This document shows, one piece after another, positions 1 to 10,451 of a stretch of DNA of 64,000 nucleotides. The DNA lies in contig OZ024825.1 of NCBI GenBank assembly GCA_964016985.1, positions 33,758,057-33,822,056 of the forward strand, written 5' to 3'. A program made the translations under genes and the position numbers. This DNA is from Anodontia alba. Taxonomy: Eukaryota; Mollusca; Bivalvia; Lucinida; Lucinidae. A model generated the notes under the pieces. It did not search any database, was not told the origin of the DNA, and was given only the letters and a program-made list of their open reading frames with translations. How positions within the stretch are numbered: the first letter of the stretch is position 1; the number at the start of each line of letters is the position of its first letter.

Positions 1-100
1 AATCAGATTACTTGATCCAGGTTGTTATTACAAATTTTTATACTTCATGACAGTGTTAAGGCAGGGAATATCCGGGTTCAGCGGGACCAGGGGTTAAGGT
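1..100. mobile_element. Deleted copy of a family A element with TTAA/CCCTTGTC-type ends
   Basis: The opening bases match the inner half of the family whose full copies lie at 26536-26751 and 42390-42595 (motifs AATCAGATTACTTGATCCAG and TCCGGGTTCAGC). The central hairpin is lost, since only a short CAGTGTTAAGGCAGGG junction remains. The left end lies outside the window. Confidence 0.6.
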
Positions 101-418
101 GAATATAATATGTAGATTACAATTTTGTTGGCATCACAGAGCCAAGTCCAAGGGAAGCCACTCAAAGATTATCCTCATCAGCATCCTAGCAGAATACAGC
201 CTCCTGAATCATCAGAACGGCTGTAGCAGATGTACTGCTTGCCTGGGTAACAATATTAGCAGACAACATTTTGGAATATTTTTTTAAGCTCGCATCCTTT
301 GATATCCGAACTCAGGATAGGTCATCAATATCAGTGCAATAACCCTATACTCTAATTCAAATAAAATATGATCCCCAAAGCCTTCTGTTTGCTATGGCGA
401 GTCCTCATTCACTGAAGG

Positions 419-866
419 AATACAGTATCCTACAGACGACCTGAGCAAACTGAGCAGACGCAGATCAGACCCCACAGAACGTGGCTACACTGTTTGCCAT
501 TCATACAGCATTTTTTAGACATCTGGGCCCAGTTGTTCAAAGCATCTTTAGCTTAACAGGCTCATTAGTAATCAAAATGATAACTGCTCTAGTAAGTATT
601 ATATCTAATTCACAATTATTTTTGCTGAAAAAATTCGAGTAGCTTTTGCAAATGCAAAAGCTTCTGATTTTTTCAGCAAAAATAATAGCATATATGCCAT
701 ATTTAATGATCAAAGTTTTAACAATATGTTAACTAATGACTCTGTCAGTTTTGAACAACTGGGCCCAGGTAGTAAAATAAGCTTGTCCAAATATTAGGAC
801 AAGTACCACAAACACATCTGACAGTAAACTGGACTTGTTCAAATTTTATGACAAGTATAGTAAAGA
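419..866. mobile_element. Family A element (ATTTACCCTAA-end class) split by a family B element
   Basis: The stretch 440-520 carries a degraded hairpin (CAGATCAGACC ... CTACACTGTTTGCC). The usual continuation of this family (GACACATCT-AGGTAGTAAAATAAGC) is broken at 524/767 by the family B insertion, which shows the order of insertion. The distal part ends near GACAAGTATAGTAAAG. Confidence 0.55.
525..766. mobile_element. Family B palindromic MITE, copy 1
   Basis: It is bounded by GGGCCCAGTTGTTCAAAGC and its inverted copy ending AACTGGGCCC. The centre is a long hairpin built on GAGTAGCTTTTGCA / TGCAAAAGC, flanked by TTTTTGCTGAAAAAA and its complement. No coding capacity. Superfamily unassigned. 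Confidence 0.75.
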
Positions 867-925
867 GCTTTGCACATGTTCTGCCATTCTGACCTGGAAG
901 ACAACGTTTGTAACTTTTTGTGTGT

Positions 926-1205
926 CCAAAGGGGGCAAATTCTTTCCTTTTAGAGTAGACCCCTTTTCAGAAGGAAGACAAAAACAATTTTGACAGAGTT
1001 GTCTTCCCTGAAAATCAATTCCAAATACATGTACATTATTTTGTTCTCAGGGTAAATTGATAGGGCACTGTGAAAACCAATATGGTCAGACGGGGCTCCA
1101 TCACAAGATGTGAACATACAGATTCTATGAAAAGAGCCCTTATTTCATGTGCCAAAATGAACTCCATCTGTACATCTGCCAAATCTGATCACAGCCCTCC
1201 TTTCT
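926..1205. repeat. Fragments of two further palindromic families
   Basis: GGGGGCAAATTCTTTCCTTTTAGAGTAGAC at 935-960 (shown in part) matches one arm of the palindrome at 13004-13071. CATGAAAAGAGCCCTTATTTC near 1128 matches the terminal motif of the element at 41793-42035. Neither copy is complete here. Confidence 0.45.
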
Positions 1206-1855
1206 AAATGTCATCTGCTGCAGTTGTCATTGGCGTGTTAAAGAGTAACATATTGCATGGACCTTGGCGATACTGTGTGAATACAGCAGAGACCCTGCTC
1301 AGACTGCACTGAAATGCATCCTCACATGGATATATGCTAATGTCTGTCATTAAGTATAACAGACAAAATTAGAATTTTCATGAATTTGGCGTGTTCAAAG
1401 TTCTTCTTGAGCATTTGATGGTGTGCTAGGTGACCAATGATTGCCTTCGGTGGCATTGTGGTTGAAATTTCCATTTAGATAGGTTAGGTTGCTTTGATAG
1501 GCTCAGGACTGGTCATTTCAAAATGACAGATTCACATTGGCAGTACTTCTGAGAGCCATTCTACCAAATAAACTTGACCAAACAAAACAATCTAATACTT
1601 TAAATATCTAAAAACAATGCATTTCCATAAATTTTGTCATTTTCAAAATATAGTGATATCAAAAGTCACAACAATATATTTGTTACCAAAAGCAACCAAA
1701 TCATTTAGTTCCAGACTCCTTATTGGCGGCCTTGGTAGCCAGAGAGTACCAGTGGTAGCTTTCAATATCTTTATTGGTCACCAATGGGAGAATTCTGAAA
1801 GCACCAAACAAACTTGAAATACACACCCTATATGGCCTGAATCTGGGACAAACTT
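1205..1855. other. Region without a recognised gene or repeat
   Basis: I see no coding signal and no clear inverted or direct repeat. A fragment at 1208-1240 (CATCTGCTGCAGTTGTCATTGGCG) resembles the right end of family D, so at least part is decayed repeat. Confidence 0.4.
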
Positions 1856-2088
1856 TTAGCCCTTAAAGCTCATCTGAAAATGTTGTCTGTTTATGTCGTC
1901 TGCTGAATATTCTTGCAGACTTTTCAAACCTATTTTTGCATACAGGCAAACAGTATGGACCCAGATCAGACTGCTCCTAGAGGAGCAGTCTGATCTGGGT
2001 CCACACTGTTTGCAAAAATGACTTTTAAAATGACAAGCAGATGACAAAGCAGACGACAAAAGTTGTGACTGGCGCTTTAAGGGTTAGT
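1855..2088. mobile_element. Chimeric MITE: family D ends around a family A hairpin
   Basis: The ends read TTAGCCCTTAAAGC and GCGCTTTAAGGGTTAG, as in family D. The centre (about 1945-2020) is a near-perfect family A hairpin of the inner-arm type CAGACTGCTCC-TAGAG-GAGCAGTCTG, with outer arms CAAACAGTRTGGACCCAGAT. TGTCTGC/GCAGACGACA motifs of family D lie between core and ends. Confidence 0.7.
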
Positions 2089-2339
2089 ATTGAATGATTG
2101 TAGTGTATGAAATTTTAGAATGTTTACCCCATTTATTAACCTTTAACATTCTGAAATTAACCCTTACTGTTTGATTCATAAAATCTGACAGACTTGGGAG
2201 TAATTTAGGAAAGTGCACCCTGTGTTAGCACTTTGCACCTTGTACCATATGGATTAACAGTTCAAAACACTTGGCTATCCTTATTTTATGCAGTGAGCTC
2301 TCAAGCAATGTTAAAGAACAGCCAGTTTTCGATAAGCAA

Positions 2340-2605
2340 GTATTCCCTACATCACTGGGACGTCCATCTGATATTGGCTTACAGTTGGGCAAGGCTTGCT
2401 GTCCTTGAAGCAGGTAAGGGTAGAGGGGGGATGTTTTTATTTCTTCTGTTTCGTCCATTTCATTCCTGTTCTTCCTTCTTCCCTGTCGCTCTCTTTGATC
2501 TCCTCTACTGTCTCTTCTATCTCTTTTCTCCCTTTCTTTGGGAGATGACACAAAATGACCCACAAGGGTTGATGTATCATTAAACCCCAACACAATCAAA
2601 AACTA
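2340..2605 (-). mobile_element. SINE-2 copy, 3'-truncated or diverged
   Basis: Read on the minus strand it starts TTGATTGTGTTGGGGTTTAA and runs through GGGTCATTTTGTGTCATCTC, a purine-rich middle, and GGCCTTGCCCAACTGTAAGCC/TTGCCCAACTGTAAGCC-type sequence. It matches 8197-8485 and 37541-37827. The last ~40 bases of those copies are absent. I could not read a target duplication. The purine-rich middle gives spurious open frames on both strands. Confidence 0.7.
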
Positions 2606-2689
2606 ACAAGGGACACGTTTTATCCACAGATTACCTGAATTATAATGTCAATTATCACCTTCTCTGGAGTTGAGGAACCACACTTACAC

Positions 2690-2892
2690 AAATGTAGCAT
2701 ACAATATTTACCCTACGTATTTGGACACCCTAACTTCTAACCATACCTGTCTTACCAATGTACAGAATAACCTATTGATGTGCCTAAAAACTGCTGGATG
2801 AGTGGCAAACAGTTCTGTGGCATCTGATCTGGGTCTACATTCTTAGCATAGACCTGTCTGTCCGAACACTTAGGATAAATACGGTAGATTAT
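2690..2892. mobile_element. Family A element, ATTTACCCTAA-end class, core eroded
   Basis: It starts ATATTTACCCTACGTATTTG and ends CTTAGGATAAATACGGTA, inverted versions of each other. Between them are CTGCTGGATGAGTGGCAAACAG and GATCTGGGTCTACA. One arm of the central hairpin is largely deleted. Confidence 0.6.
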
Positions 2893-3004
2893 GTTTTCTC
2901 TGTCAACATGCAAGTTCAGTCTGACCAGTAAGGAAGAGATACTTTTACCAGACAAACAAACCCAGCTTCTTACTAAATGATTTCCCTCAAGAGAAAAAGA
3001 GATC

Positions 3005-3210
3005 TTAACCCTTGTCATGCTGAATAAATTAAGATGCCATGCCCATTTCCAATTTTCAGCCAATAAGATTTCTTGATCCGGATTTTTGAGATAATTTCAC
3101 ATACTTTATGGCAAACAGTGCAGATTCAGATCAGTTGGCTTCTTCAGAAGCCAACTGATCTGGATCTACACTGTTTGCAAAGGCAGGGTAAAAGGCAGGA
3201 CAAGGGTTAA
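3005..3210. mobile_element. TTAA-flanked family A MITE (CCCTTGTC ends)
   Basis: TTAA at 3005-3008 and 3207-3210 flank CCCTTGTCATGCTG ... CAGGACAAGGG. The centre holds a hairpin with inner arms CAGTTGGCTTC/GAAGCCAACTG. TTAA target use plus CCC..GGG tips is the pattern of piggyBac-like non-autonomous elements; the empty site at 42386-42599 supports this. Confidence 0.75.
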
Positions 3211-3401
3211 GCCATATGCAATTGTGAACTTCAATATTAACTTGTACATATCTACAGAGGACAGCCTCTGTGTACTTCACCAGTATATTCAATTGCACCC
3301 ATACAGGCTTGTCAGCAAACAGTTTTGGACCCTGATCTTACAGCACAGCTCAACAGACTGATCTACAACCCATTTCTTCTAGATCATTATAATTCTACAC
3401 A

Positions 3402-3588
3402 GAGCTCCAGATAAATGGAGTATATACAGAAGATAATTTGCTATTTTTGCATCGGAACATATCTTGTGGGTACTCAATGGAATTGCCTCGGTGAGGCAAT
3501 TCCGATGAGTACCCACAAGATATGTTCCGGTGCAAAAGTTATCCTAAAATTAATGCCACAAATATCATCTTATCTGGAATTATGAATT
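3402..3588. mobile_element. Family C palindromic MITE, copy 1 (variant arms)
   Basis: The ends GAGCTCCAGATAA and TTATCTGGAATT are inverted. The hairpin arms carry ACATATCTTGTGGGTACTC and its complement with GGAATTGCC-TCGGTGA-GGCAATTCC at the tip. Bases that differ from other C copies are mostly changed in both arms. Confidence 0.75.
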
Positions 3589-3965
3589 GATAGGTCAAAT
3601 GTTAATGACTCACACCAGCTGATACATGTATCATATACCAAGCAAAATCATCATTGTTTACTCAATATATATACATACATTAGCAATAAATTAACACCTA
3701 AAATCATGCTTAAACTCTTAAGAATTTCAAGTTTACTATCATATCAAAACCCCAAGCACTTAAAGACTGTGCCAAATACCCATAAATATTTTCAAAACAT
3801 CAAAAAAAAAAAAAAAAATGCCATAAAGTGCTGTATATAATTTGCTTTCTTTAGTTCTTGATATTTTTTTTTTTTTTTTTCTGACTAGGGAGGGGTTCAA
3901 GCCACATTTGTGCAAACTTTTGGGTGAAATGTGTAAGTTTATTCTGCTCAACTTGGAATAGATCT

Positions 3966-4088
3966 GCTTGCAGTAAAGTGTAAATACCTGGTATAAAACA
4001 ATAAATGCTTGCAGTAAAGTGTAAATACCTGGTATAAAACAATAGATGCTTGCAGTAAAGTGTAAATACCTGGCATAAAACAAATAGA
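3966..4088 (+). repeat. 41-bp tandem repeat, three units
   Basis: Units start with GCTTGCAGTAAAGTGTAAAT at 3966, 4007 and 4048. They differ by only a few bases (GGTATAAAAC versus GGCATAAAAC). Confidence 0.85.
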
Positions 4089-4277
4089 TTTATATGGCAA
4101 ATTATACAATTTTGTTAATTGACACATATAAATACTGAGGCTGCCATGATAGGGCTCACACTAATTAACTAGCAAAATGGTGCTATTGCCATAGTTTAGT
4201 TTAGATAACATAATTCTTTTATTTGACTTTGGGTACTGCATGGTACTCTTTTGGTACTGCAAGCACTAACAAGCTTA

Positions 4278-4515
4278 ATACTTAGCATGCTATAGGCAAA
4301 TACAATAGATTACAAACTACCAATACTTTTTATATTTTTTATTTTTCTATTTCTTTATTTTTTTTTCAGTAAACAGGATTTGACATTCCATGCAAGTTGT
4401 CTCCCCAAGGAGACAATTTGCATGAAATGCCAAGTCCTATTTTCTGAGAAAGATAAGAAAAATATTTCAAAATTTTGTCAGCTGATTTTTTACCCAGCAA
4501 GCAAAGCATTAAATA
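4278..4515. mobile_element. Family Dp MITE, copy 1
   Basis: It runs from AATACTTAGCATGCTATAGG to CCCAGCAAGCAAAGCATTAA, around a hairpin with arms TTGACATTCCATGCAAGTTG and CAATTTGCATGAAATGCCAA. TTTTCTGAGAAAGATAAG flanks the hairpin on the right. Confidence 0.65.
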
Positions 4516-4604
4516 TGATCAATTTCCCCACCTGAAATATAGTGTGAACCCTATCAAAACCATGTAAATGTGTGGTGGCTAAAGTTTAACAGGATACCAT
4601 ATTT

Positions 4605-4803
4605 ATCCCAAGTATTGGAACAGAATGACCTGAGCAAACAATGTAGATCCAGATCAGGTGCCACAGAATGTTTGCCACTCATCCAGCAATTTTCAGACAC
4701 GTCAACAGGTAGTAGATGAACTTGGTCAAATTATAAGACAAGGACTACAGGTGTCTTAATAAAAAATTGTAAGGTGTTCCAATATTTAGGATAAGTCAGG
4801 AAT
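4605..4803. mobile_element. Family A element, ATTTACCCTAA-end class
   Basis: It begins ATATTTATCCCAAGTATTGG and ends CCAATATTTAGGATAAGTC. The hairpin is reduced to AATGTAGATCCAGATCAGG ... GTTTGCCACTC. Downstream CAGACACGTCAACAGGTAGT is typical of the class. Confidence 0.55.
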
Positions 4804-4956
4804 ATCCAGCTGCTTCATCTCAGGTATCCTACTACCTACACTAACCAGGTAAAATAAAACATTAATCTCCATTTGTGTATTTATTCCTTGTAAATGATAT
4901 ATTTAAATCAGCTGACAGATGGTATACTGCCTAACTCTAGATAAGGGTGGAATCCA

Positions 4957-5198
4957 GGGCCCAGTTGTTCAAAGCTAATGACTTCGTTAGTTAACCATTG
5001 GTTAAAATTTACATTGAGTGATACGCAAATATGCTGAAATTTTTTGCTGAATAAATGTGAGTAGCTTTTGCACTGCAAAAGCTACTCACATTTTCTCAGC
5101 AAAAAATATCAGAATATTGTATATTGAATCGGCTAAAACAGTTAACGAAATGACCCTTAAGGAGCTCGTTAAGCTAACGACGCTTAACAACTGGGCCC
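4957..5198. mobile_element. Family B palindromic MITE, copy 2
   Basis: Both GGGCCC tips are intact. The central hairpin GTGAGTAGCTTTTGCA-C-TGCAAAAGCTACTCAC is nearly perfect. Inner inverted blocks TTAGTTAACC/GTTAACGAAATGACCC are visible. Confidence 0.8.
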
Positions 5199-5344
5199 AG
5201 ATATTTCATTTCTTACACATGTGAGTACCCATCAGAACTACCTCAGTATGGCAATGTACTAATATGATTACCACATCATAATTATGTTCTCATTTAGAAA
5301 TAAACAATAAATAGTTCAAAACTTTTAGCTGAAAAAAAAAATAT

Positions 5345-5540
5345 GACTTATCTAGGGTTCTGCACAGTAACTAGGGGACTTACAGGAGTGGGATAATTTT
5401 CTCAATTTCTCCCAAAAGACATATGTTGTGGGCACTCATTAGAAGTACCCATAACATATGTTTTTATGGATAAATAATAAGAAAAAATATCCCAGAATTA
5501 TCATCAAATAGCCCTACTTAACACTTGTCCTCTGTAACAA
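5345..5540. mobile_element. Family C-type MITE with GACTTGTTAAGGAGT-type ends, decayed
   Basis: The left part has GGGGACTTACAGGAGTGGGA and the right part TAGCCCTACTTAACACTTGTCC, which compare with the better copies at 48385-48585 and 50225-50435. The hairpin ACATATGTTGTGGGCACTCA / GTACCCATAACATATG has lost its tip. Confidence 0.6.
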
Positions 5541-6380
5541 TGTGATTTACATACACACTCCCACTTTCTTTGTTTTCCCAACATTTTGCTCACCATATGT
5601 TTAGGGTCACTAACAGTATTGCAATTTTACAGAAAATAAACTAAACTGTGTTCTTTTCTTTAGAACAGAATATTGCCACAAATCACAAACACATCTATCC
5701 ATGCATCATGCATTCAAAGACAAACACATATCAAAGAATGCATTGACAAACCAATGCAAAACCAAGACAAGATCAGGGTAAAAATACTAGGTATTTATCT
5801 GACGTTTAATTAATTTCTAAAATGTCCGTGTTTGTAAAAAAAAAATACACTAAAAATTACATCAAACACTAGTCACATCTGTAAGTGGTGACTATTAGAT
5901 AACCTCTACAAAGTTAGTATAGACCAGTTTCACAATCGCAAGTTTTACCGCTCTCGCTAATCAATGCATAATGTCATTAATCCAGAATGAGGCTTGCAGT
6001 GTATCACAGATAACAATGATGGATCATCAGAACGTGACTAAGTAAAGAAAAGAAGTTTTGTTGAAATTTCTGTGTAATAAGCAGTCCCATTTCTTCTTCA
6101 TGATTCTCCTCTACATTGCTTTTCAGTTAAATTCAGTATTCCACCCCAAAGAAGATTGTTGCTGCCTGTATTAAGTGATCTTGAGTGTTATGGATTTTAA
6201 GTGAAACATATTTCAACCAAAATTGATTAAAGCTCTCTCATATGTTATCGCAAATTTGTATATGAAATATATCCGCACATTCTGATCATGACCACCTCTG
6301 ATGAGCTTCTCGCAAAACGTCATTTCAATGTTTACATGTGCTATGATCAATATACGCTACAAAAAAATATCCGGGACTTG
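5540..6380. other. Region without a recognised gene or repeat
   Basis: No coding signal, inverted repeat or family match seen. It holds short A-rich runs and AT-rich sequence grading into the CpG-richer segment that follows. Confidence 0.4.
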
Positions 6381-7620
6381 TTTTTTACTTGCTGACATTT
6401 TTATCTACTGCTTTGATTCGCGGAAACAGTCTTGATAATTTAGATCTGCTGTTTTTAATATGTGTCTATTTTATATGCATTTCCAACAAGAAAACGCTTT
6501 ACAATCCAACATGTAATAGTTAATTTTTCTCCCAAAACGGTTTCCCCGCCGATTTGTCATCTGATGTTACCATTACGAGCAAGCGCTACCGTTATGAGCA
6601 CGCATGTTTTTTCATGCGAGAGCTAAAGAAAAATTTAATGTATATTAGAAACACGATGTGTATTGTCGTCTGGGGTGCATCTGAGCATCCTAAAAGATGA
6701 GACTCTACACAGGTTTACGTGATAAGATTCGGTGGAACTTAGGAACTATTTTAGTGGCCAGCAGGAATAACCGTTTTGATGCGCAGATCTCACAAACGGA
6801 TAAGGTACTATTTTACTTGGGTGCTTGTCATCTTTCAGCAGAAAACGGTGAGCATGTGTCTCTGAAGTCAATGACAAAAAATCGACATCCGAAAATTTTG
6901 AAATGGAAAAAAAGATCAATTAAAAAAATAGCAATGACAAAAGATCGGCATCCGAAAATTTTGAATCAGAAAAAAAAAAAGATCAATTTAAAAAAAAGCA
7001 GCAAAAAAAACCCCAAAAACTGCCAGCTTCAGAGGATAAAAGACATGACACCCGCGTGTGCATCTTAAGGAATCAGTCAGTCGGTAGAGGCAACACACAA
7101 TGATGGAAGGTATTGCATAACAGTGTCAGTCGCATGCTTTAATTGCTCAACCAGTTAACGATCGCTGCAGTGTTAACTGCCAGCACCTGTTTAACTACCG
7201 CTTGCTTTGCAAGTAGATAACGGTACTGTCACAGGTGTGAAAAACACGCAGCGGATTACTCTTTTAAGATGCTTACGTTGCGGACATCAGTCAAATAATC
7301 CAATCATAATTAGTAGTAATCCCACGGGGGAAAACATGCGTCCGGCGGACTCAGCTTTGGGAATTTTTAGGAATCCGGACCTGGATCTATGCATCCTGGG
7401 ACACAGGATTCTGTGTCCCTGAGAACCCTGAATATATCACAGGTTGTAGCGAGTGTCTTTCATTTCCGCGTTGTCAGTACACCACCAGCCTCGATCTCGA
7501 TACATTTCCAGAAATTTTCTGCTCAGCAATTATCGGAAATTATTGTGAAAAGGGTCTATTGTAATAGAAACCTGATAACATAGATCTATGCACCACCAAC
7601 CCACCCCACTCCCTTGCCAC
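6380..7620. other. CpG-richer low-repeat island; no gene assigned
   Basis: CpG dinucleotides and mixed-composition sequence are visibly denser here than in the surrounding DNA, and none of the MITE families appears. A 123-codon plus-strand frame at 6697-7068 ends in a lysine-rich, A-rich tail and shows no recognisable domain, so I do not call it a gene. A short perfect hairpin GGGACACAG-GATT-CTGTGTCCC lies at 7398-7419. It could be a regulatory or first-exon region, or an unrelated older element. Confidence 0.35.
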
Positions 7621-7947
7621 TTAATATCCCCATTCCCATCACACAGCTTCAGACTGGCAAATTTTCATATGCATATTTTCCTTTTCTGATAACTGCATGA
7701 AACATTCTTGTTAGAATCATCTTCTAGAATGGACATAAAATAAGACTGGTCAGCTAATTTTTGATGGGCAATCCACATACAAAAGTCAAGGCCCTAGCAT
7801 ACATGGTTCCCAAAAGCATTACAGATAAACTGATGGATGGACTGATGGACATGGTCTATGTGATATGCCCATTCAGCTTCTCCAAAGATTGGGGCACAAA
7901 AAAGTAGCTGTCTGTAACAGTACATGTTTGCTCAGGCCTATCTGTGT

Positions 7948-8136
7948 GAATGCTTTGCACTCTATGGGCAAATTTGACAGAAGACAAATATAGATGACAG
8001 ATTTCTTACTTTTTTCCAGAAAAAAAAGATTTGACATTTTGCATGAAATGACAAGTTCTGTTTTCTGGGGAAAAATAGCCAAAATATTTCAAAATGTCAT
8101 CTGCTGAAATTTCTTCCCAGCATGCTAAGTGTTTAA
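7948..8136. mobile_element. Family Dp MITE, short copy, ending at a shared TTAA
   Basis: It holds GATTTGACATTTTGCATGAA and CATCTGCTGAAATTTCTTCC, and ends CCCAGCATGCTAAGTGTTTAA. One hairpin arm is missing. The terminal TTAA (8133-8136) is also the left target site of the next element. Confidence 0.6.
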
Positions 8137-8619
8137 CCCATTGTAGTCGGAAGACCCGTAAAAGGGTAATTGGCAAACAGTGCAGACCCAGATCAGTGAT
8201 TGATTGTGTTGGGGTTTAACGACACGTCAACCCTTGAGGGTCATTTTGTGTCGTCTCCCAGAGAAAGGGAGAAAAGAGATAGAAGAGAGAGTAGAGGAGA
8301 TGAAAGAGAGGGACAGGGAAGAAAGAGGAACAGGAATGAAAGTGAAGAAACAGAAGAAATAAAAACATTCCCCCTCTACCCTTACCCACTACAAGGATAG
8401 CAGGCCTTGCCCAACTGTAAGCCAATATCAGTTGGACGCCCCGGTGATGTAAGATACACAGCACCTTCGCACCACCCGACCACCCCAGACCCAGATCAGA
8501 TGCCGCCGAACACGGCATCTGATCAGGGTCTCCACTGTTTGCAAATAGTTTAGCCATTTTTCTCTAGGACTCTTCCAATATATAGTGTGGGGAAGTCTAT
8601 TCAGTATACAATGGGTTAA
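8133..8619. mobile_element. TTAA-flanked family A MITE (CCCATTRTAGTC ends) split by SINE-2
   Basis: TTAA 8133-8136 and 8616-8619 flank CCCATTGTAGTCGGAAGACC ... CAGTATACAATGGG. The family A hairpin (GATGCCGCCGAACACGGCATC tip) is interrupted in its left arm by the SINE at 8197-8485. The uninterrupted relative is 49159-49381. Confidence 0.8.
8197..8485 (+). mobile_element. SINE-2, complete copy with a 14-bp target duplication
   Basis: CAGACCCAGATCAG is present at both 8183-8196 and 8486-8499, directly flanking the insert. The 5' end reads TGATTGATTGTGTTGGGG, the middle is a long purine-rich tract, and the 3' end is CACCACCCGACCACCC. The duplication length fits LINE-driven target-primed insertion. 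I do not see confident RNA polymerase III A and B boxes, so the head class is open. Confidence 0.8.
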
Positions 8620-8636
8620 GAGTTGCAGTATAAGAA

Positions 8637-8830
8637 AACGTACCTTCTGACATGTGCAACCAGCAAAGACTTTGATCAGCCTGTGCTACGCATATTCTGG
8701 TCACAGTCTTTGCTGAATGCTCTTTTGGTAGCCAAGGTGTGCCATGTTTTTTTCAAGCAAAGACTCAGATCAGTTTGTATGGATACGCAACTGATTGCAA
8801 TTTTTGCTGGGCACACCTCATAAAGAACAT
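8637..8830. repeat. Diverged element with AAGACTCAGATCAG-type arms
   Basis: GCAAAGACTTTGATCAGCCTG and GCAAAGACTCAGATCAG recur in direct and inverted form, and the ends ACATGTGC/GCACACCTCA are roughly inverted. It resembles the better-defined element at 28000-28237. Confidence 0.4.
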
Positions 8831-9450
8831 TATCTTGCTAGGTGGCTTATTTCAGGAATGTTTTTCTGGTTAGGGTTGTATTACAAGTGTTAGCCAAAAA
8901 CCTATTCATGCAATGAACTGAAAGTAGGATTCTTGATTAGTGAAAGGCAAATAAATGCTTTCAGCATAATTTCCTACCCTTTTTTGAAAGTACACTGGAA
9001 TCTCCTAATGAAACAGATCATATCAGACAGTTCTGGATATAAAAGGGTTTAAAGGTGGACCCCAAAAATGTTATAATACAAACAAACTCATATAGATCAT
9101 ACAGACAAATGACTAATCTGACATAATTTAAGGCTTGATCTTGTACAAATGATACCCAAGGGATGAGACCATTCTCTAATTTTCAACACCATTTATGACA
9201 CATCTGAAAATGATGAAAATATTAAGGGTACGAAAACCCCAGTATAAAGTTCAAACCCAGAAATATTCTGTTTAAACCAATACCCACAGAATTGACATCA
9301 TGGACTTACACTGTATAATACAAATATATAAACTAAGTTACCCAAGGCCAAAATCATGAAGCATAGCCCTCCCAAGTCACTGCAAGGAGAAGAGATGAGG
9401 AACAAGAAATGATAAGACACAACTCTGTGACAACAGCAATACTGTAATAA
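8830..9450. other. Region without a recognised gene or repeat
   Basis: AT-rich single-copy-looking sequence. No splice-bounded reading frame or repeat family recognised. Confidence 0.4.
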
Positions 9451-9451
9451 C

Positions 9452-9645
9452 CCTAAGTTTTGAGACAGATAGGCCTTTGCAAACAGTGTAGACCTAGATC
9501 AGACGCCGCAGAATGCGGTGTCTGATTAGGGTCTACACTGTTTGCCATACATCAGCAATATTTTAGACACATCATTTCCAAATTTAGGACAAGTATGGTA
9601 AGTAGATAAGGTGTCCTTATACTTAGGGAAAATATGACATACATC
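9452..9645. mobile_element. Family A element, ATTTACCCTAA-end class, good hairpin
   Basis: Outer arms GCAAACAGTGTAGACC and GGTCTACACTGTTTGC enclose inner arms CAGACGCCGCA-GAA-TGCGGTGTCTG, near-perfectly paired. The ends AATAACCCTAAGTTTTGAG and TTATACTTAGGGAAAATATG are inverted. Confidence 0.75.
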
Positions 9646-10020
9646 ACAGAATAACTGCAACGGAGCAACTGCGATGAAACTTCTATTTCCCTAGCTACAT
9701 GCTGTAAAACACAAATACAGACTCTCCAAACAATCCAAATCGATGAATCCAGCAATGATTCCAAATGGACGAAAGCAGAACCAGGAAACTGTATCACCAA
9801 GATATGAAATATAAACTTGGAGTCATTGGGAAGAAACCAGAGAATAGAAACTTGAGTTTTGCATGAACATGAAACTGAAAAACTGAACTAAACCAACCCG
9901 AATTTAGAAAAAGAAATGTCTATTCCTATTGATATGACATAATTACCATAACACAGACAATGAAATAAATTTTTAAACAACATGATTATTTTGCAGGAAA
10001 TTTTACATTAAAACTGATGA
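9645..10020. other. Region without a recognised gene or repeat
   Basis: No family match seen. Minus-strand frame 9800-9552 overlaps the preceding element and has no recognisable domain. Confidence 0.4.
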
Positions 10021-10220
10021 TAACACTTAAAGTGCCAAGCAAAATTTGTAGCAGACAACAGTCTGATTTCTTTCTGTATTATTTTCCAAAGAATATGACT
10101 AGATATTTCATGTGAATCGTTTGCCTAGCAGATGTTTCAAGTCTTATTTTCTATGAAAAAAAAAAAAATAGTTTCAAATGTCATCTGCTGCAGTTGTGAT
10201 TTTGTGTTTTAAGGGTTAAA
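10020..10220. mobile_element. Family D MITE
   Basis: It begins TAACACTTAAAGTGCCAAGC and ends GTTTTAAGGGTTAA. The hairpin is degraded (ATGTGAATCGTTTGCCTAGC). TCATCTGCTGCAGTTGTGAT precedes the right end, as in other D copies. Confidence 0.65.
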
Positions 10221-10237
10221 ACTGATAGTGACAGTCT

Positions 10238-10451
10238 GGGCCCAGTTGTTCAAAGCATCGTTAGCTTAAGAAGCTCGTTTAGGGTCATTTCGTTAACTGT
10301 TTTAGCGGATTCAATACACAATATTCTGATATTTTTTGCAGTGCAAAAGCTACTCACATTTTTTCAGCAAAAAAATTCAGCGTACTTGCGTATCACTCAA
10401 TGTAAATTTTAACAAATCGTTAACTAACGTTAGTTTTGAACAACTGGGCCC
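10238..10451. mobile_element. Family B palindromic MITE, one hairpin arm shortened
   Basis: GGGCCC tips at 10238 and 10446. The left GAGTAGC arm is missing, leaving TTTTTTGCAGTGCAAAAGCT. Inner blocks TTAGCTTAAGAAGCTCG and GTTAACTAACG remain. Confidence 0.75.

Noticed and set aside
3760..4083. 107-codon minus-strand frame rich in Tyr, Phe and Leu
   Set aside because: It is produced by the 41-bp tandem repeat plus A/T runs.
6697..7068. 123-codon plus-strand frame in the CpG-richer island
   Set aside because: No domain, no clear splice or promoter context; the C-terminal third is lysine from A-runs. Kept only as part of the island description.
8200..8557. Charged Glu/Arg-rich frame and the opposing hydrophobic frame
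   Set aside because: Both come from the purine-rich middle of SINE-2. The same pair of frames appears at 2225-2599 and 37568-37819, and the target duplication shows it is a retroposon.
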